Positions 1-9,393 of a stretch of DNA of 64,000 nucleotides are shown one piece after another. A program made the position numbers and the translations under genes. The notes beneath the pieces are model-generated. The model did not search any database. It was not told the DNA's origin and worked only from the letters and a program-made list of their open reading frames with translations. Each line of letters begins with the position of its first letter. Within the stretch, counting starts at the first letter, position 1. This DNA comes from Chitinophaga pinensis (GTDB taxonomy: Bacteria; Bacteroidota; Bacteroidia; Chitinophagales; CAIOSU01): positions 186,001 to 250,000 of the forward strand of contig CAMDKI010000001.1 of NCBI GenBank assembly GCA_945901065.1. The letters are read 5' to 3'.

Positions 1-513
1 GGGGTGCCATTGTTTTTGGCTTTATGGCTCAGGGAGGTAAGGGGCAAAAAGGGAAACCCACTTTGGCAAATGGCGTTGTTTATTGCTTGGCTGCTGTTTT
101 TTCCCAACGCCATGTATATTGTTACCGATTTGTTCCATTTGAAGATGAGGCTGCCAGTGCCCTTGTGGTTCGATATGATACTGCTATTTTCTGCAGCTTG
201 GAATGGTTTAATACTCGGTTTCAAATCCCTGTCAATCGTTCAAGGCATATTTGCTGATATGTTTAATAAAACGGTGGGCGTGCTATTGGCCATTGGCTTT
301 ATGTTTTTGGCGGGTTATGGCATCTATTTAGGGCGCTACATCCGTTGGAATAGTTGGGACGTAATCAGTAATCCACTTAGCTTGGCATCAGATATTGCCG
401 GGCATTTGATGCATCCTCACCACCATTTGTTCATGTATGGGTTCGTGTTTCTCTTCGGCAGCTTTATGTGTTTGGCTTACTTTGCCATGCAGCGAAATGC
501 AACAGTAACCTAG
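1..513 (+). CDS. DUF1361 family membrane protein (5' partial)
   Basis: The reading frame is open from the first base of the window, so the N-terminus lies upstream. About 170 residues are visible, ending in TAG at 511-513. Several hydrophobic helices are evident. The stretch WLLFFPNAMYIVTDLFHL followed by a second helix with WFDM and WNGL matches the conserved core of the DUF1361 family of predicted integral inner membrane proteins, whose function is unknown. The C-terminal HPHHHLFMYG motif is also typical of the family. It converges on the NAD(P)HX repair gene with 28 bp between stops. The family call rests on remembered motif similarity; no function is inferred. Confidence 0.75.
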   Translation, partial: GVPLFLALWLREVRGKKGNPLWQMALFIAWLLFFPNAMYIVTDLFHLKMRLPVPLWFDMILLFSAAWNGLILGFKSLSIVQGIFADMFNKTVGVLLAIGFMFLAGYGIYLGRYIRWNSWDVISNPLSLASDIAGHLMHPHHHLFMYGFVFLFGSFMCLAYFAMQRNATVT

Positions 514-541
514 CCAAACAATACCCTAAACCAATAGAACA

Positions 542-2041
542 CTAACTGTTGCCTCGGCACATATTCATTGCTTTTCCCAGATGGGTAATAATGTCGCTTG
601 CAATCATGGCTTCTTGGCTGTTTGCTTGAGCAGCCAAATCTCCTGCCAGGCCATGCAAACAAACGGCATAGATGGTTGCTTGCAGTGGCTCGTAACCTTG
701 TGAAAGCATGCCTGTAATAATGCCTGTAAGCACATCGCCGCTGCCGCCAGTTGCCATACCAGGGTTGCCGGTATTGTTAAACCAAACATCCTGTTTCGGG
801 GTAATTATCGCCGTATTGGCCCCCTTCAATACAATAATAATATTGTGCTCTTTAGCTTGGCGGCAAGCCAGTTGCAACCGCTCCAAGCTATTACTCGATG
901 GGCCAAATAACCGTTCGAACTCTTTTGGGTGCGGGGTAATGATGCTATTTGCAGGTAAGCGGTTTAGCCAAGACTTGTTGTGCGCTAATAGGTTCAATGC
1001 ATCAGCATCCAACACTAATGGGTGCCTAAAACGCTCTATGAGCGTAAAGAGGGCATTTAATGTTTCTGGCTGTTGCCCTATGCCAGGGCCAATGGCTATG
1101 GCACTGTAAGGGGCAGTATCGGGTGCACTCGTAATGAAATCGTTGTTATCGTCCGTCAGGGTCATTGCCTCGGGCAATGCCGTTTGCATAGCGGTGTATC
1201 CACACTTAGGAATGCAGGTAGTTACTAACCCAGAGCCTGCGCGCAGACAAGCTTTTGCAGCTAAAATGGCAGCACCTATTTTCCCATATCCGCCAGCTAT
1301 AACAAGGCTATGGCCGTATGAGCCTTTGTGGCTATGGCGGGCTCGGGTTTTAAGTTCTACATCTGTTGGGGCAATAATGCGGTAAGGGCTAGCGGTTTTG
1401 GCAATGTAATCGGCATTGAGACCAATGCTTCGGTATTCCCATTCGCCCACATATTCATCGTGCTCGGCAAACAAAAACGATAGGCGGGGTGCTTCAAAAC
1501 TAAGCGTATGGTGTGCTTTAAAAATGGTCCCGTTACTTATGCTATCAGCGTAAAGGCCAGAGGGTATGTCAACTGCCACCCTTGTGCACGCTTGAGCATT
1601 TAAGTGGTCAATTAACCCTGCCACCCAACCTTGCAATGGTCGATTCAATCCTGAGCCAAAGATGGCATCAATTATTACCATTTGCTCGCTAAGTGTAGGG
1701 TAGGTATCAGGCTCGGTAAGCGAATACTGATTTATATTGGGTATTTTGCTAAGGCGTTGTTCGTTTATATCGCGGTCTTTGGTCGTGTTACCACCACCTA
1801 CTAGCCAAACGCTTACTGCGTATCCGCGTTCGTGCAGCAGCCTGGCTATGGCCAATCCATCGCCGCCATTGTTACCATTGCCGCAAAAGATACTCACGGG
1901 TTGCCTTGGCGTATATTTGGCCACATACCACAACGTAAATACGGTTGAAGCCCGCTCCATCAAATCAATAGAGGCAATAGGTTCGTTGGCTATGGTGTAA
2001 GCATCGGCCTCACGTATTTGGCCAGCGGATAGTATTTTCAT
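542..2041 (-). CDS. nnr: Bifunctional NAD(P)H-hydrate epimerase / ADP-dependent NAD(P)H-hydrate dehydratase
   Basis: This is a cytosolic metabolite-repair enzyme. It epimerises damaged NADHX and NADPHX and dehydrates the S form back to NAD(P)H using ADP. The 499-residue length fits the fused bacterial form. Residues about 1-210 are the YjeF_N epimerase domain with GNGNNGGDGLAIARLL, and about 220-495 are the ribokinase-like dehydratase domain with NPGMATGGSGDVLTGIITGM near the C-terminus. The start is ATG at 2041. It lies 92 bp downstream of the receiver gene on the same strand, so it may be read through from the signalling operon, though no functional link is known. Confidence 0.95.
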   Translation of the reverse strand: MKILSAGQIREADAYTIANEPIASIDLMERASTVFTLWYVAKYTPRQPVSIFCGNGNNGGDGLAIARLLHERGYAVSVWLVGGGNTTKDRDINEQRLSKIPNINQYSLTEPDTYPTLSEQMVIIDAIFGSGLNRPLQGWVAGLIDHLNAQACTRVAVDIPSGLYADSISNGTIFKAHHTLSFEAPRLSFLFAEHDEYVGEWEYRSIGLNADYIAKTASPYRIIAPTDVELKTRARHSHKGSYGHSLVIAGGYGKIGAAILAAKACLRAGSGLVTTCIPKCGYTAMQTALPEAMTLTDDNNDFITSAPDTAPYSAIAIGPGIGQQPETLNALFTLIERFRHPLVLDADALNLLAHNKSWLNRLPANSIITPHPKEFERLFGPSSNSLERLQLACRQAKEHNIIIVLKGANTAIITPKQDVWFNNTGNPGMATGGSGDVLTGIITGMLSQGYEPLQATIYAVCLHGLAGDLAAQANSQEAMIASDIITHLGKAMNMCRGNS

Positions 2042-2133
2042 CTTCTTAAAAATACGGATTTATCCGCTAATGAAGGAGCCAATCGGTGGTAGGAGTGGGC
2101 TGTTAGAATCAAGCTTAAAAAAAGCGCACTGAC

Positions 2134-2898
2134 TTATACTTTTTTTATAGTAGCAACAATTTGCTGGTCGTTGGCAGTTTCAATATCGCTTTTCAGTTGG
2201 CAAGTATATTGTTGCCCATCAATGTTGAACGAAAAATGCGAAAGGCCGCTATTGTTAAGTGCTTTGCTTATTGATGTTTCAATAATTGCGGCGACATCTT
2301 TCGGCAACGATTTAAGAAATACCGATAACGTTGGAGCGCTTTCTGGTGCATTGATGCCAAGGGTAGTAAAAAGATTGCTGCTCCAAAACATACTTTTGGT
2401 TTTTGGGTCTAACTCCCAATAGCCAAAATCGGCAAGTTGCTGTGCCGCATCAAACTGCTCGTTGGCATTGTTCAGCTTTTGGGTGCAATTTAAAACTTGC
2501 TTTTGCAATTGGTACCGCTCAAAAGCATATCTCACCGATGAAGTGAGCACTTTGCCATCAAATTGACCTTTTATCAGAAAATCTTGAGCACCTTTGGTTA
2601 CGGTTTGCAGGCCAAGTTCTTCGTCATTTAGTCCTGTTAATACTATTACCACACCACCTTGGCTTGCTTCAAGCACGGTTTCTAGCGTCTCAATTCCTCT
2701 ACTATCCGGAAGGTTTAAATCCAACAGAATCACATCAAATTCGTTGTGCTGCAGTAGGTCAACTGCCGTCTTCAAATACTCGGCATGCAATAGGCGGGCA
2801 TACTTTAATACGGAATCTTCGAGGTAGAACTTTATCAAAAAAGCGTCGCCCGGGTTATCTTCTATAAGCAGTATGTTTAAATTGATATGCTTGTCCAT
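2134..2898 (-). CDS. Response regulator with receiver domain and C-terminal PAS-like region
   Basis: Residues about 5-125 form a CheY-like receiver. The acidic pair follows ILLIEDNPGDA, the phospho-acceptor Asp lies in VILLDLNLPD, the Thr in IVLTGLND, and the conserved Lys in FLIKGQ. The C-terminal half (about 140-254) contains DFGYWELDPKTKSMFWSSN, which looks like a degenerate PAS domain, so there is no DNA-binding output domain. I chose ATG at 2898. A TTG at 2919 would extend it by seven residues and overlap the upstream stop. It is the last gene of a kinase-receiver-receiver operon, 17 bp after the previous stop, so it probably acts in a phosphorelay with that kinase. Confidence 0.85.
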   Translation of the reverse strand: MDKHINLNILLIEDNPGDAFLIKFYLEDSVLKYARLLHAEYLKTAVDLLQHNEFDVILLDLNLPDSRGIETLETVLEASQGGVVIVLTGLNDEELGLQTVTKGAQDFLIKGQFDGKVLTSSVRYAFERYQLQKQVLNCTQKLNNANEQFDAAQQLADFGYWELDPKTKSMFWSSNLFTTLGINAPESAPTLSVFLKSLPKDVAAIIETSISKALNNSGLSHFSFNIDGQQYTCQLKSDIETANDQQIVATIKKV

Positions 2899-2915
2899 GT
2901 TATTTGCTGGTATTT

Positions 2916-3341
2916 TCAATAAGGCAATTTAGCAATAGAAAACCAAAATTTCTCAATATTGGTCACCACTTTAAAATATTCGTCAAAATCAACGGGTTTT
3001 GTGAGGTACAAATTTGCATGGTTTTGGTAGCTTTTATGAATATCATATTCGGCCTCTGAAGAAGTAAGAATTACTACCGGCAAAAGCTTTAATACCGAGT
3101 CGGATTTAATTATGTCCAACACTTCAATGCCGTTCAGTCGGGGTAAGTTCAGGTCAAGAATAATTAAGTTGGGCAATGTCTTGTTTTCTAATGCCTTGTT
3201 TAAATACGCTATTGCATCATCGCCATTGAATATAGCCACCAACTTAGAGTCAAATTTGCTGCTTTTTAGTATTTCCTCGGTTAGCCTAATATCGCCAGGG
3301 TTATCGTCAATTATCAATATGGTTCGTTCTTGGCTCATCAT
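2916..3341 (-). CDS. Single-domain response regulator (Rcp1/CheY-like)
   Basis: This 141-residue protein is a receiver domain alone. It has IDDNPGDIRLTEE at the acidic pocket, LIILDLNLPRLNGIEVL around the phospho-acceptor Asp, the Thr/Ser in VVILTSS, and Lys in YLTKPVDFDEYF. NPGD after the Asp pair and the longer alpha4 loop are typical of Rcp1-type regulators that pair with phytochrome-like or multi-PAS kinases. Its ATG overlaps the kinase stop codon in an ATGA arrangement at 3338-3341, which implies translational coupling. With no output domain it probably shuttles phosphate or acts by protein contact. Confidence 0.92.
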   Translation of the reverse strand: MMSQERTILIIDDNPGDIRLTEEILKSSKFDSKLVAIFNGDDAIAYLNKALENKTLPNLIILDLNLPRLNGIEVLDIIKSDSVLKLLPVVILTSSEAEYDIHKSYQNHANLYLTKPVDFDEYFKVVTNIEKFWFSIAKLPY

Positions 3342-6300
3342 ACGTTCCCTTTTTTGTTGATGCTAAAATAAAAGGTTGTTCCGCGCCCTATTTGCGATTG
3401 AACCCACAATCGGCCACCATGGCGTTCTACGATTTTTTTGCTAGTTGCCAGCCCTATACCCGAACCCGAATATTCGCTAAGGCTATGAAGCCTTTGAAAA
3501 ACGAGGAAGATTTTTTCGAAGTATTGTTCTTTTATGCCAATTCCATTGTCTTGTACTGAAAAAGTATAACTATCGCCGTTGTCGCGACAGCTAATGTGCA
3601 CCAAAGGTGCTTGCTCGCCATGAAACTTTAACGCGTTTTCAATTAAGTTCTGCAACAGACTTATTATCTGGGGTTGGTCGGCATATATTTCTGGTAGGTC
3701 GTCTGCAACAATGGTAGCTGCCTTTTCGGCTATTGATTGCTGCAAATTGATTTTTACGAATTCAACGGTTTTGTTCATATCCAGCAACCTGAAATCGTTA
3801 GTCTTTCTATCAACTCTTGAGTATTCTAATAGGTCGTTTATCAAATCTTGCATTCGTTTAACGCCATCAGTAGCATAGGCCATAAACTCTAAAGTATCGC
3901 CTTCAAGCGTGTTTTGCAGGCGCTTTTGTATGAGGTGTATGTAGCTGCCTATCATCCGCAATGGTTCTTGCAAATCGTGCGAAGCGGCGTAGGCAAACAG
4001 CTCCAGGTCTTCGTTGCTGCGCAGTAGCTCTGTTGTATGTTGTTCAAGTTTACGCTGTATATCCTTTAAATCAGTTATATCAAGCGACATTACCATACCT
4101 GCATAAATTTCTTCCTTTTCGTTTCGCACGGGCAAAAAATGAATGAGATAGTGTTTTTTGTTAAACTCCCGCTCCATGACGTGTTCTTGGCCATTCAAGG
4201 CTCCCCTGTATAGCGGCTCAAGTTCTTTAAGCAAGGTTGGCGGTATGGTTTGCTGTAAGGTTCGGCCTTCCATACTATTTTTATCATAGCCTTGGTCTTC
4301 TAGTTCGGCACCTTCCACCAATTTATACTTCAAGTCTCTGTCGTATAAAAATACCGCTGATTTAGGGATGTTGCGTGCTAGCGTGCGGTATAGCTCTCTG
4401 GTTTCAGCAATTTCTTCTTCGTTCTGCTTTCTGTCTAGCGCATTGGCTACTATTTGGCTTGTTATTTTTAGGAGTGGTATGGTTTCGTTTTTCCAAAAAC
4501 GCTCTCGGCTAAATGAGGCAAATACCAAAAGACCCCTGAATACTCCTTTCGACATGATAGGAATACCAATTGTTGATTTTATGTTAGCTAGGCTTACAAT
4601 GTTTTTTAGTTCCTCTGCCTCTGGCGGTAAATCGTTACTCGATTCAATTGAGAAGTAACCTTTGGTTTTTACTTGCCTATAAACCCATACGAACTTACGT
4701 TGCTCAACCATTTGCAGTAAATTTTCATCCGGATTTACATCTCCTGCTATCCAATGATGCGAAAGCTTGAAACGGCTGTTGTTGCCGTGAGCCATGAAAA
4801 CATAACATTGGTCAATGCTCAAAAATTCGGCAACATATTTTAGAGAGCTGGTTATTTCAGCATCGATGTTTTTGGGTGCAATACTTATAAAATTGGCAGA
4901 AATAATAGTAATGATGTTTTGAAACTGTAACGTAAAATTCAAAAGTGCCTCAGTTTTTTTACGTTCCAAAGCACTGGCTATTATTTGCGAGGTTATTCGT
5001 AAAAGCGAAATTAAATCTTCGTCCCACACTATTTCGTTTCGAATGGAGCTTAGGGTAATGAATCCCATGTTTTCGCCTTTTGCTTCAAGTGGAAGCACAA
5101 TGGAGCTTTTGATTCCTGTTTTTGTTACAAATTTTCTGAATGCAGCATCATCCGGTGTTATTTTCTCGCTTTGCAAGTAATACACGTAGCCATGATCGCT
5201 TATCTGTTTAGCTTCCTTAGAGCCGTCAACAAAAGGGTGGGCAGTTTGCACTGTTAGGTTAAGCCTATTGTTTTCATCACTCAACCAATAGTAGGTAGGC
5301 TTGTATAGTTGGCCTGCTTTTATGTTTATCACCACCCGATCAATATCATTAAGCTCGCCGAGGTTTTTCAAGCTCTCCGTTATCGCATCGTCTATTTGGT
5401 GAAATGGTAAGTTTATAAACCGGGTAGCAATATCGGATATTAAGGTTCTAAGCTTTAGTTGCAGTTGCAAAGATTGCTCCACCTCCTTACGATTGGTAAT
5501 ATCAGTTGATACCCCCAAAATTTGCCATTTGCCATCCGGCGATAGCAAGGGTTTTTTAATTGTCGAAAACCAGAATTGCTTTCTGTCTCCCGGCCTAGTC
5601 ACGGTTTCCTCGGCAAAATAGGCCTCCCGTTTCATTTTAATTACTTGTAGGTCTTGATCAAGAAAGATTTTATCAAGTGGAAAGTGTTGGGCGGCTTTGT
5701 TATGTTTTTCTCCAACTAGTTTTTTTACTTCTGTACCCAGCAAGTTGGCAAATGCATTGTTTACTAGTTTATACCTTCCTTCTGAATCTCTAACGAATAT
5801 TAAGTTGGGTATTGAGTCAATAATATTCCTTAAGTAAACTTGCTGCATGCGCAGCTCTTGCTCGGTTTGTTTGAGAGCAGTTATATCTAACGCCACCGAT
5901 TGAAACTCAATAAAATTGCCTTGCTCATCAAAAATGGCCCTATCAGTGCACATTTGCCAGCGGCTAGGTTTACCTTTTTTTCGGTTCTCCTGAGTATAAG
6001 TAATAGTTGGGTTAAGTGTGGTAAGTGATGCTAGGCGTTCTTTAAAATTAGCGAGAGCATCTTTATGTATCAGTGAGAAAATATTTTTGCCCGTTATTTC
6101 GGCATCATATCCAAAGTAGCGTCGGTAAGCGGCATTGGTAAATGTTATTTCACCATTTGCCAAATACCGCGATATTAACTCCGTTTGGTCTTCAACTACC
6201 CCTCTATATTTTTGCTCGCTGGCCTTTAACTGTTGCTCAGCATGTTTTCTAATCGTAATATCATCGCCTATCAAGTTTACATAGTCGTATTCTTCAACAG

Positions 6301-8068
6301 GAACTAACTTTAACTCGAAAGTTTTCTTTTTTATAGTAATTTCAATTACCTCGCTTTGGTTATTCCTCAATATCCTGGTTATAGATGTTTTCCAGCTTGC
6401 TGGAACTTTATTACCGACTTTTGTTTTCCATTCAGTCATTAAAATTTTGCTCGCAGGGTTAGCATAGGCTATCGTTCCGTTTCGGGCTATGCGCATTAAA
6501 GGTGCTGGTTGCTCTTGTGGCATTCTGGCCAAAATGGCCATTTCGCGTTGTATGTTTTTAGTTTCGGTTATATCTCTGCCAATACTAGTAAAATAGTCTA
6601 CTTTGCCTGCACTATTTCTTTTACAGATTATTACTTGCGAAATGGGTATAATTTTCCCATTTTTTCTTACCACTTGCAGCTCGCCTTGCCAAGTGCCGTT
6701 TTTTACCGCTTGCGGCACAGCTTCATTGTATAGCTTATTCAACGAAGGGGGAGTATAAAAATCGGCCATCACAATTTCGGCAGCAGGCATGCTCATAGCA
6801 ATTCCAGTTGCTTTTCTACCTGCCTTGTTTAAATAAAGCACAACGCCATCTATTCCAATCATAGCTACAAAATCGGATGTAGAGTCGGCTGTTACCAGCA
6901 ATCGTTCTCTTTCCTCGGCATATCTTACTTCCGAAGAAATGTCATGGTGTATCAGCATTAATCCGGTTGGCTTGCCTTTAGCTATTTGGTGTTTGGCAAA
7001 ACTAATGTTGTGCCATCTTAAATGGCCATCATGATGTATTACTTGCAGTTTATGGTTGCCATAGTTTTTGGGCAAATGCTTTACCTTGAGCAAAGAATTA
7101 TATGAAGCACCAATTAATTTTTCGGGACTGTAACCAAGCAGTTTGCTAAATTTTTGATTTGCAAAAGTGATAAGGCCGTTTTCATCAAGCAGCACAAGCC
7201 CTTCGTTCATGTGCTCTACTAAACTCCTATATCTGGCCTCGTTTTCTTTTAAGTTATCAATCGATTTTCGATGTTCAGTAACATCCGTATATATGCCTAC
7301 AATACTGGTTATTTCACCTTGTTTGTTTTTCAACGGTGCACTGCTTATTTCCAATATGCGAGTTTCGCCGTGGCTATTGTTTACTAATAGGCTATACCTT
7401 TTGGCTTTATTTTTTGCCGAGTCGGCTAATCTTTTCTTTGCTTTTGCAGCTTCGGTTTTGTCAAGGTTTGTGGCCTCAATAATGTTTTTGCCCAACAAAA
7501 ATTGGCGACTAAAACCTAGCATAGTGCAAAACTTGTCATTTACAAATAGCACCTTACCAGTAAGGTCCATTTTAATGACCCCTTCGTTTATTCGTTGCAG
7601 TAGGGTTTTTAACTGATCCTCATTTTGAGTTGTATGTAGTTTTTGCCTTACTTCAGTGGTTATGTTGGTGTAAGTGGTTGTGCAGCCTACAACCGCATTG
7701 TCGGGAGCTAATCGTGGGCAGGTGTGAAATTTTAAGTAGGTAGTTTCTCCTTTTTTGTTTACCAAACAGAGGGTTTGCTTGGTTTCTAAACCCTGTTGTA
7801 AAGCTTTTGATGCTGGTAAATCAATAGATGCGATTGGTTGAAACGTATCGGCATCGCTAATTTGGTATTGCGACAGCCAGCTGAAAACATTGCTGATTTT
7901 AGGGCTATTGGCAAAATCTAGTTGCGCTTTTTTATTCAGGAAAATGAAATTTCCATCTAAGTCGGTAACCAAAACGCTGTTCTCAACAATATTGAGATAG
8001 TTGGCAAGGTCATCGGAGATGGCTTTGCTTGCTGCTATCCATTTTGTTGGTTTTCCCGCTTTGGGCAT
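3338..8068 (-). CDS. Multi-PAS/GAF sensor histidine kinase
   Basis: This is a 1576-residue soluble sensor kinase with no clear membrane helix or signal peptide. By eye the order is about seven PAS modules (roughly 25-885, repeatedly ending in motifs such as DITERK or TDVTEHR), two related GAF domains (about 890-1065 and 1070-1235), one more PAS (about 1240-1350), HisKA with the phospho-accepting His at about residue 1364 in AASHDLQEPLR, and a HATPase_c domain (about 1470-1573) with NLIENALKF, DNGIGI and GSGIGLATSKKIVERHGG. DLQEPLR places the kinase core in the family that includes phytochrome-like kinases. It is translationally coupled to two receiver proteins. Ligands are unknown. Confidence 0.95.
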   Translation of the reverse strand: MPKAGKPTKWIAASKAISDDLANYLNIVENSVLVTDLDGNFIFLNKKAQLDFANSPKISNVFSWLSQYQISDADTFQPIASIDLPASKALQQGLETKQTLCLVNKKGETTYLKFHTCPRLAPDNAVVGCTTTYTNITTEVRQKLHTTQNEDQLKTLLQRINEGVIKMDLTGKVLFVNDKFCTMLGFSRQFLLGKNIIEATNLDKTEAAKAKKRLADSAKNKAKRYSLLVNNSHGETRILEISSAPLKNKQGEITSIVGIYTDVTEHRKSIDNLKENEARYRSLVEHMNEGLVLLDENGLITFANQKFSKLLGYSPEKLIGASYNSLLKVKHLPKNYGNHKLQVIHHDGHLRWHNISFAKHQIAKGKPTGLMLIHHDISSEVRYAEERERLLVTADSTSDFVAMIGIDGVVLYLNKAGRKATGIAMSMPAAEIVMADFYTPPSLNKLYNEAVPQAVKNGTWQGELQVVRKNGKIIPISQVIICKRNSAGKVDYFTSIGRDITETKNIQREMAILARMPQEQPAPLMRIARNGTIAYANPASKILMTEWKTKVGNKVPASWKTSITRILRNNQSEVIEITIKKKTFELKLVPVEEYDYVNLIGDDITIRKHAEQQLKASEQKYRGVVEDQTELISRYLANGEITFTNAAYRRYFGYDAEITGKNIFSLIHKDALANFKERLASLTTLNPTITYTQENRKKGKPSRWQMCTDRAIFDEQGNFIEFQSVALDITALKQTEQELRMQQVYLRNIIDSIPNLIFVRDSEGRYKLVNNAFANLLGTEVKKLVGEKHNKAAQHFPLDKIFLDQDLQVIKMKREAYFAEETVTRPGDRKQFWFSTIKKPLLSPDGKWQILGVSTDITNRKEVEQSLQLQLKLRTLISDIATRFINLPFHQIDDAITESLKNLGELNDIDRVVINIKAGQLYKPTYYWLSDENNRLNLTVQTAHPFVDGSKEAKQISDHGYVYYLQSEKITPDDAAFRKFVTKTGIKSSIVLPLEAKGENMGFITLSSIRNEIVWDEDLISLLRITSQIIASALERKKTEALLNFTLQFQNIITIISANFISIAPKNIDAEITSSLKYVAEFLSIDQCYVFMAHGNNSRFKLSHHWIAGDVNPDENLLQMVEQRKFVWVYRQVKTKGYFSIESSNDLPPEAEELKNIVSLANIKSTIGIPIMSKGVFRGLLVFASFSRERFWKNETIPLLKITSQIVANALDRKQNEEEIAETRELYRTLARNIPKSAVFLYDRDLKYKLVEGAELEDQGYDKNSMEGRTLQQTIPPTLLKELEPLYRGALNGQEHVMEREFNKKHYLIHFLPVRNEKEEIYAGMVMSLDITDLKDIQRKLEQHTTELLRSNEDLELFAYAASHDLQEPLRMIGSYIHLIQKRLQNTLEGDTLEFMAYATDGVKRMQDLINDLLEYSRVDRKTNDFRLLDMNKTVEFVKINLQQSIAEKAATIVADDLPEIYADQPQIISLLQNLIENALKFHGEQAPLVHISCRDNGDSYTFSVQDNGIGIKEQYFEKIFLVFQRLHSLSEYSGSGIGLATSKKIVERHGGRLWVQSQIGRGTTFYFSINKKGNV

Positions 8069-8146
8069 ATATAACTTTACTAATTGATAAAAATTATAAG
8101 AAAGTTACGAAAATTGCGCTATAAAGTTGATGGTGCAGCTAAATAA

Positions 8147-8974
8147 CTATATTTCGTATACGGGTTTTATACCGGCAAGTAGTAAGTCTTTTTGATCGAA
8201 CAGTTCCATACCACATTGGGTACATTGAAAGCCATAAGCTATAAAATACGGGCTACTGGTTCCGTGCTCGGTATAGCCTTTTAGTGCAGCGTAGCTGCCG
8301 CATTTTAAGCATGGTATTCGTTGGTTATTGGGGTGTTGTAAAATGGTTTCTCCAGTTACACTTCCTTCCATTAGGGCTTCATCAATTCGCATTATTCTGT
8401 TTTGGTTGTAGCGCACAATCAGCGCCTCGTCTTGCTCGGTGAATCTATATACGGCTTGATGCACCAACTGCTGCTCAACCATCAAATTCAACAAGTTTAA
8501 AACCCCGTAAGCCATGCGCTCCAACACCACTACCGAGGGTGATATTTTACTAGTAATTAACTGGCTCCAAAGGGTAATATAGGCTTCAAAAAAAGGTCGG
8601 TGAGCACTTAGGTACTTAGCAAATACATTTTTGCGGTGGCTAATTTCGTGCACATGGTTGTTTATGCTTAGCAGCTTGTCTTTTAGCCGTTCATATATCT
8701 CGTGCTGCTGGTCAATGGGTACAGGTTCGTTTCGCAGCAACGCTGCGGCCTCGTTGGGCAACGTTTTAAAATAACCGGCAAAGTCTTTATGCAAGGCCAG
8801 GATATCCAATAAGACACTGAATGCCGATATCAACTCGCGTACCGATGAATTGTTTGTCTTGCGTGTTGCAATCTGCTCATGGGCCATGTCAAGGCCATCT
8901 GTTAAATGGGCAATAAGTTCGTCAACTTTATCGTCCATTATGGTGTGCTGCACCTTTATCAGCAATGTATGCAT
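8147..8974 (-). CDS. Uncharacterised protein with C-terminal zinc-ribbon-like cysteines
   Basis: I do not recognise this family. The protein is about 275 residues and mostly alpha-helical, with a run of amphipathic helices. Near the C-terminus two CxxC pairs occur about 30 residues apart (CLKC and CTQC), a spacing consistent with a small treble-clef or zinc ribbon. There is no signal peptide or membrane segment, so it is probably cytosolic. ATG starts exist at 8974 and at 8938 (MDDKVDEL); a TTG at 8989 is less likely. It sits 78 bp upstream of the kinase gene on the same strand and could share its transcript. Confidence 0.6.
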   Translation of the reverse strand: MHTLLIKVQHTIMDDKVDELIAHLTDGLDMAHEQIATRKTNNSSVRELISAFSVLLDILALHKDFAGYFKTLPNEAAALLRNEPVPIDQQHEIYERLKDKLLSINNHVHEISHRKNVFAKYLSAHRPFFEAYITLWSQLITSKISPSVVVLERMAYGVLNLLNLMVEQQLVHQAVYRFTEQDEALIVRYNQNRIMRIDEALMEGSVTGETILQHPNNQRIPCLKCGSYAALKGYTEHGTSSPYFIAYGFQCTQCGMELFDQKDLLLAGIKPVYEI

Positions 8975-9137
8975 ACCAAAATCCCCCAAATTTGTATTTA
9001 AGATAAGGATTTTGACAATGTGAAAAGATTAATCGGTGTTTTTTGTTGTTTAGCGGTTGTAAAAAGTAAGACCTAAACTGTTTGTTATTTTAATTGTTAC
9101 CCCAAACAGGGTAAACTAATGGCATAGTCGGTATTTG

Positions 9138-9169
9138 TTTGGAATCGTTCTAAATAACGGCTAATTTTG
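9138..9169 (+). promoter_or_regulatory. Bacteroidota-type promoter for the small membrane protein
   Basis: A TTTG (9138-9141) is followed after 20 nt by TAATTTTG (9162-9169), matching the Bacteroidota sigma factor consensus TTTG-N(19-23)-TAnnTTTG. Transcription would begin near 9176, about 43 nt ahead of the ATG at 9219. This is sequence-pattern evidence only. Confidence 0.5.
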
Positions 9170-9218
9170 TATTATCATTCTGGCCATTATGGGCTTTAGT
9201 TAGGAAACATTAACAGCA

Positions 9219-9383
9219 ATGGTCTCAAAAGAACACATAGTACCGATGGAAAAAGAAGGAAAACTAAAAACTTGGTTCAAGCGCTTAGGCTGGGCTGCTT
9301 TTTGGTTTTTTGTAATCAAAGGCACTATCACCACTATCATTATCTTGTTTATCGGTAAAAAAGCTTGGGACGCTCTTTTCTGA
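9219..9383 (+). CDS. Small single-pass membrane protein (54 aa)
   Basis: An open frame from ATG 9219 to TGA 9381-9383 encodes 54 residues. It begins with a charged segment (MVSKEHIVPMEKEGKLKT), followed by WFKRLGWAAFWFFVIKG and a hydrophobic helix ending in IGKKAWDALF. The WFKRLGW...FFxIKG pattern followed by a transmembrane helix resembles short membrane proteins I associate with Bacteroidota, of unknown function. A good promoter lies directly upstream, and the gene converges on accC with 10 bp between stops. It is short enough to be missed by many gene callers. The overlapping minus-strand frame (9200-9421) has no protein-like composition. Confidence 0.6.
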   Translation: MVSKEHIVPMEKEGKLKTWFKRLGWAAFWFFVIKGTITTIIILFIGKKAWDALF

Positions 9384-9393
9384 TTTTTTGCAT

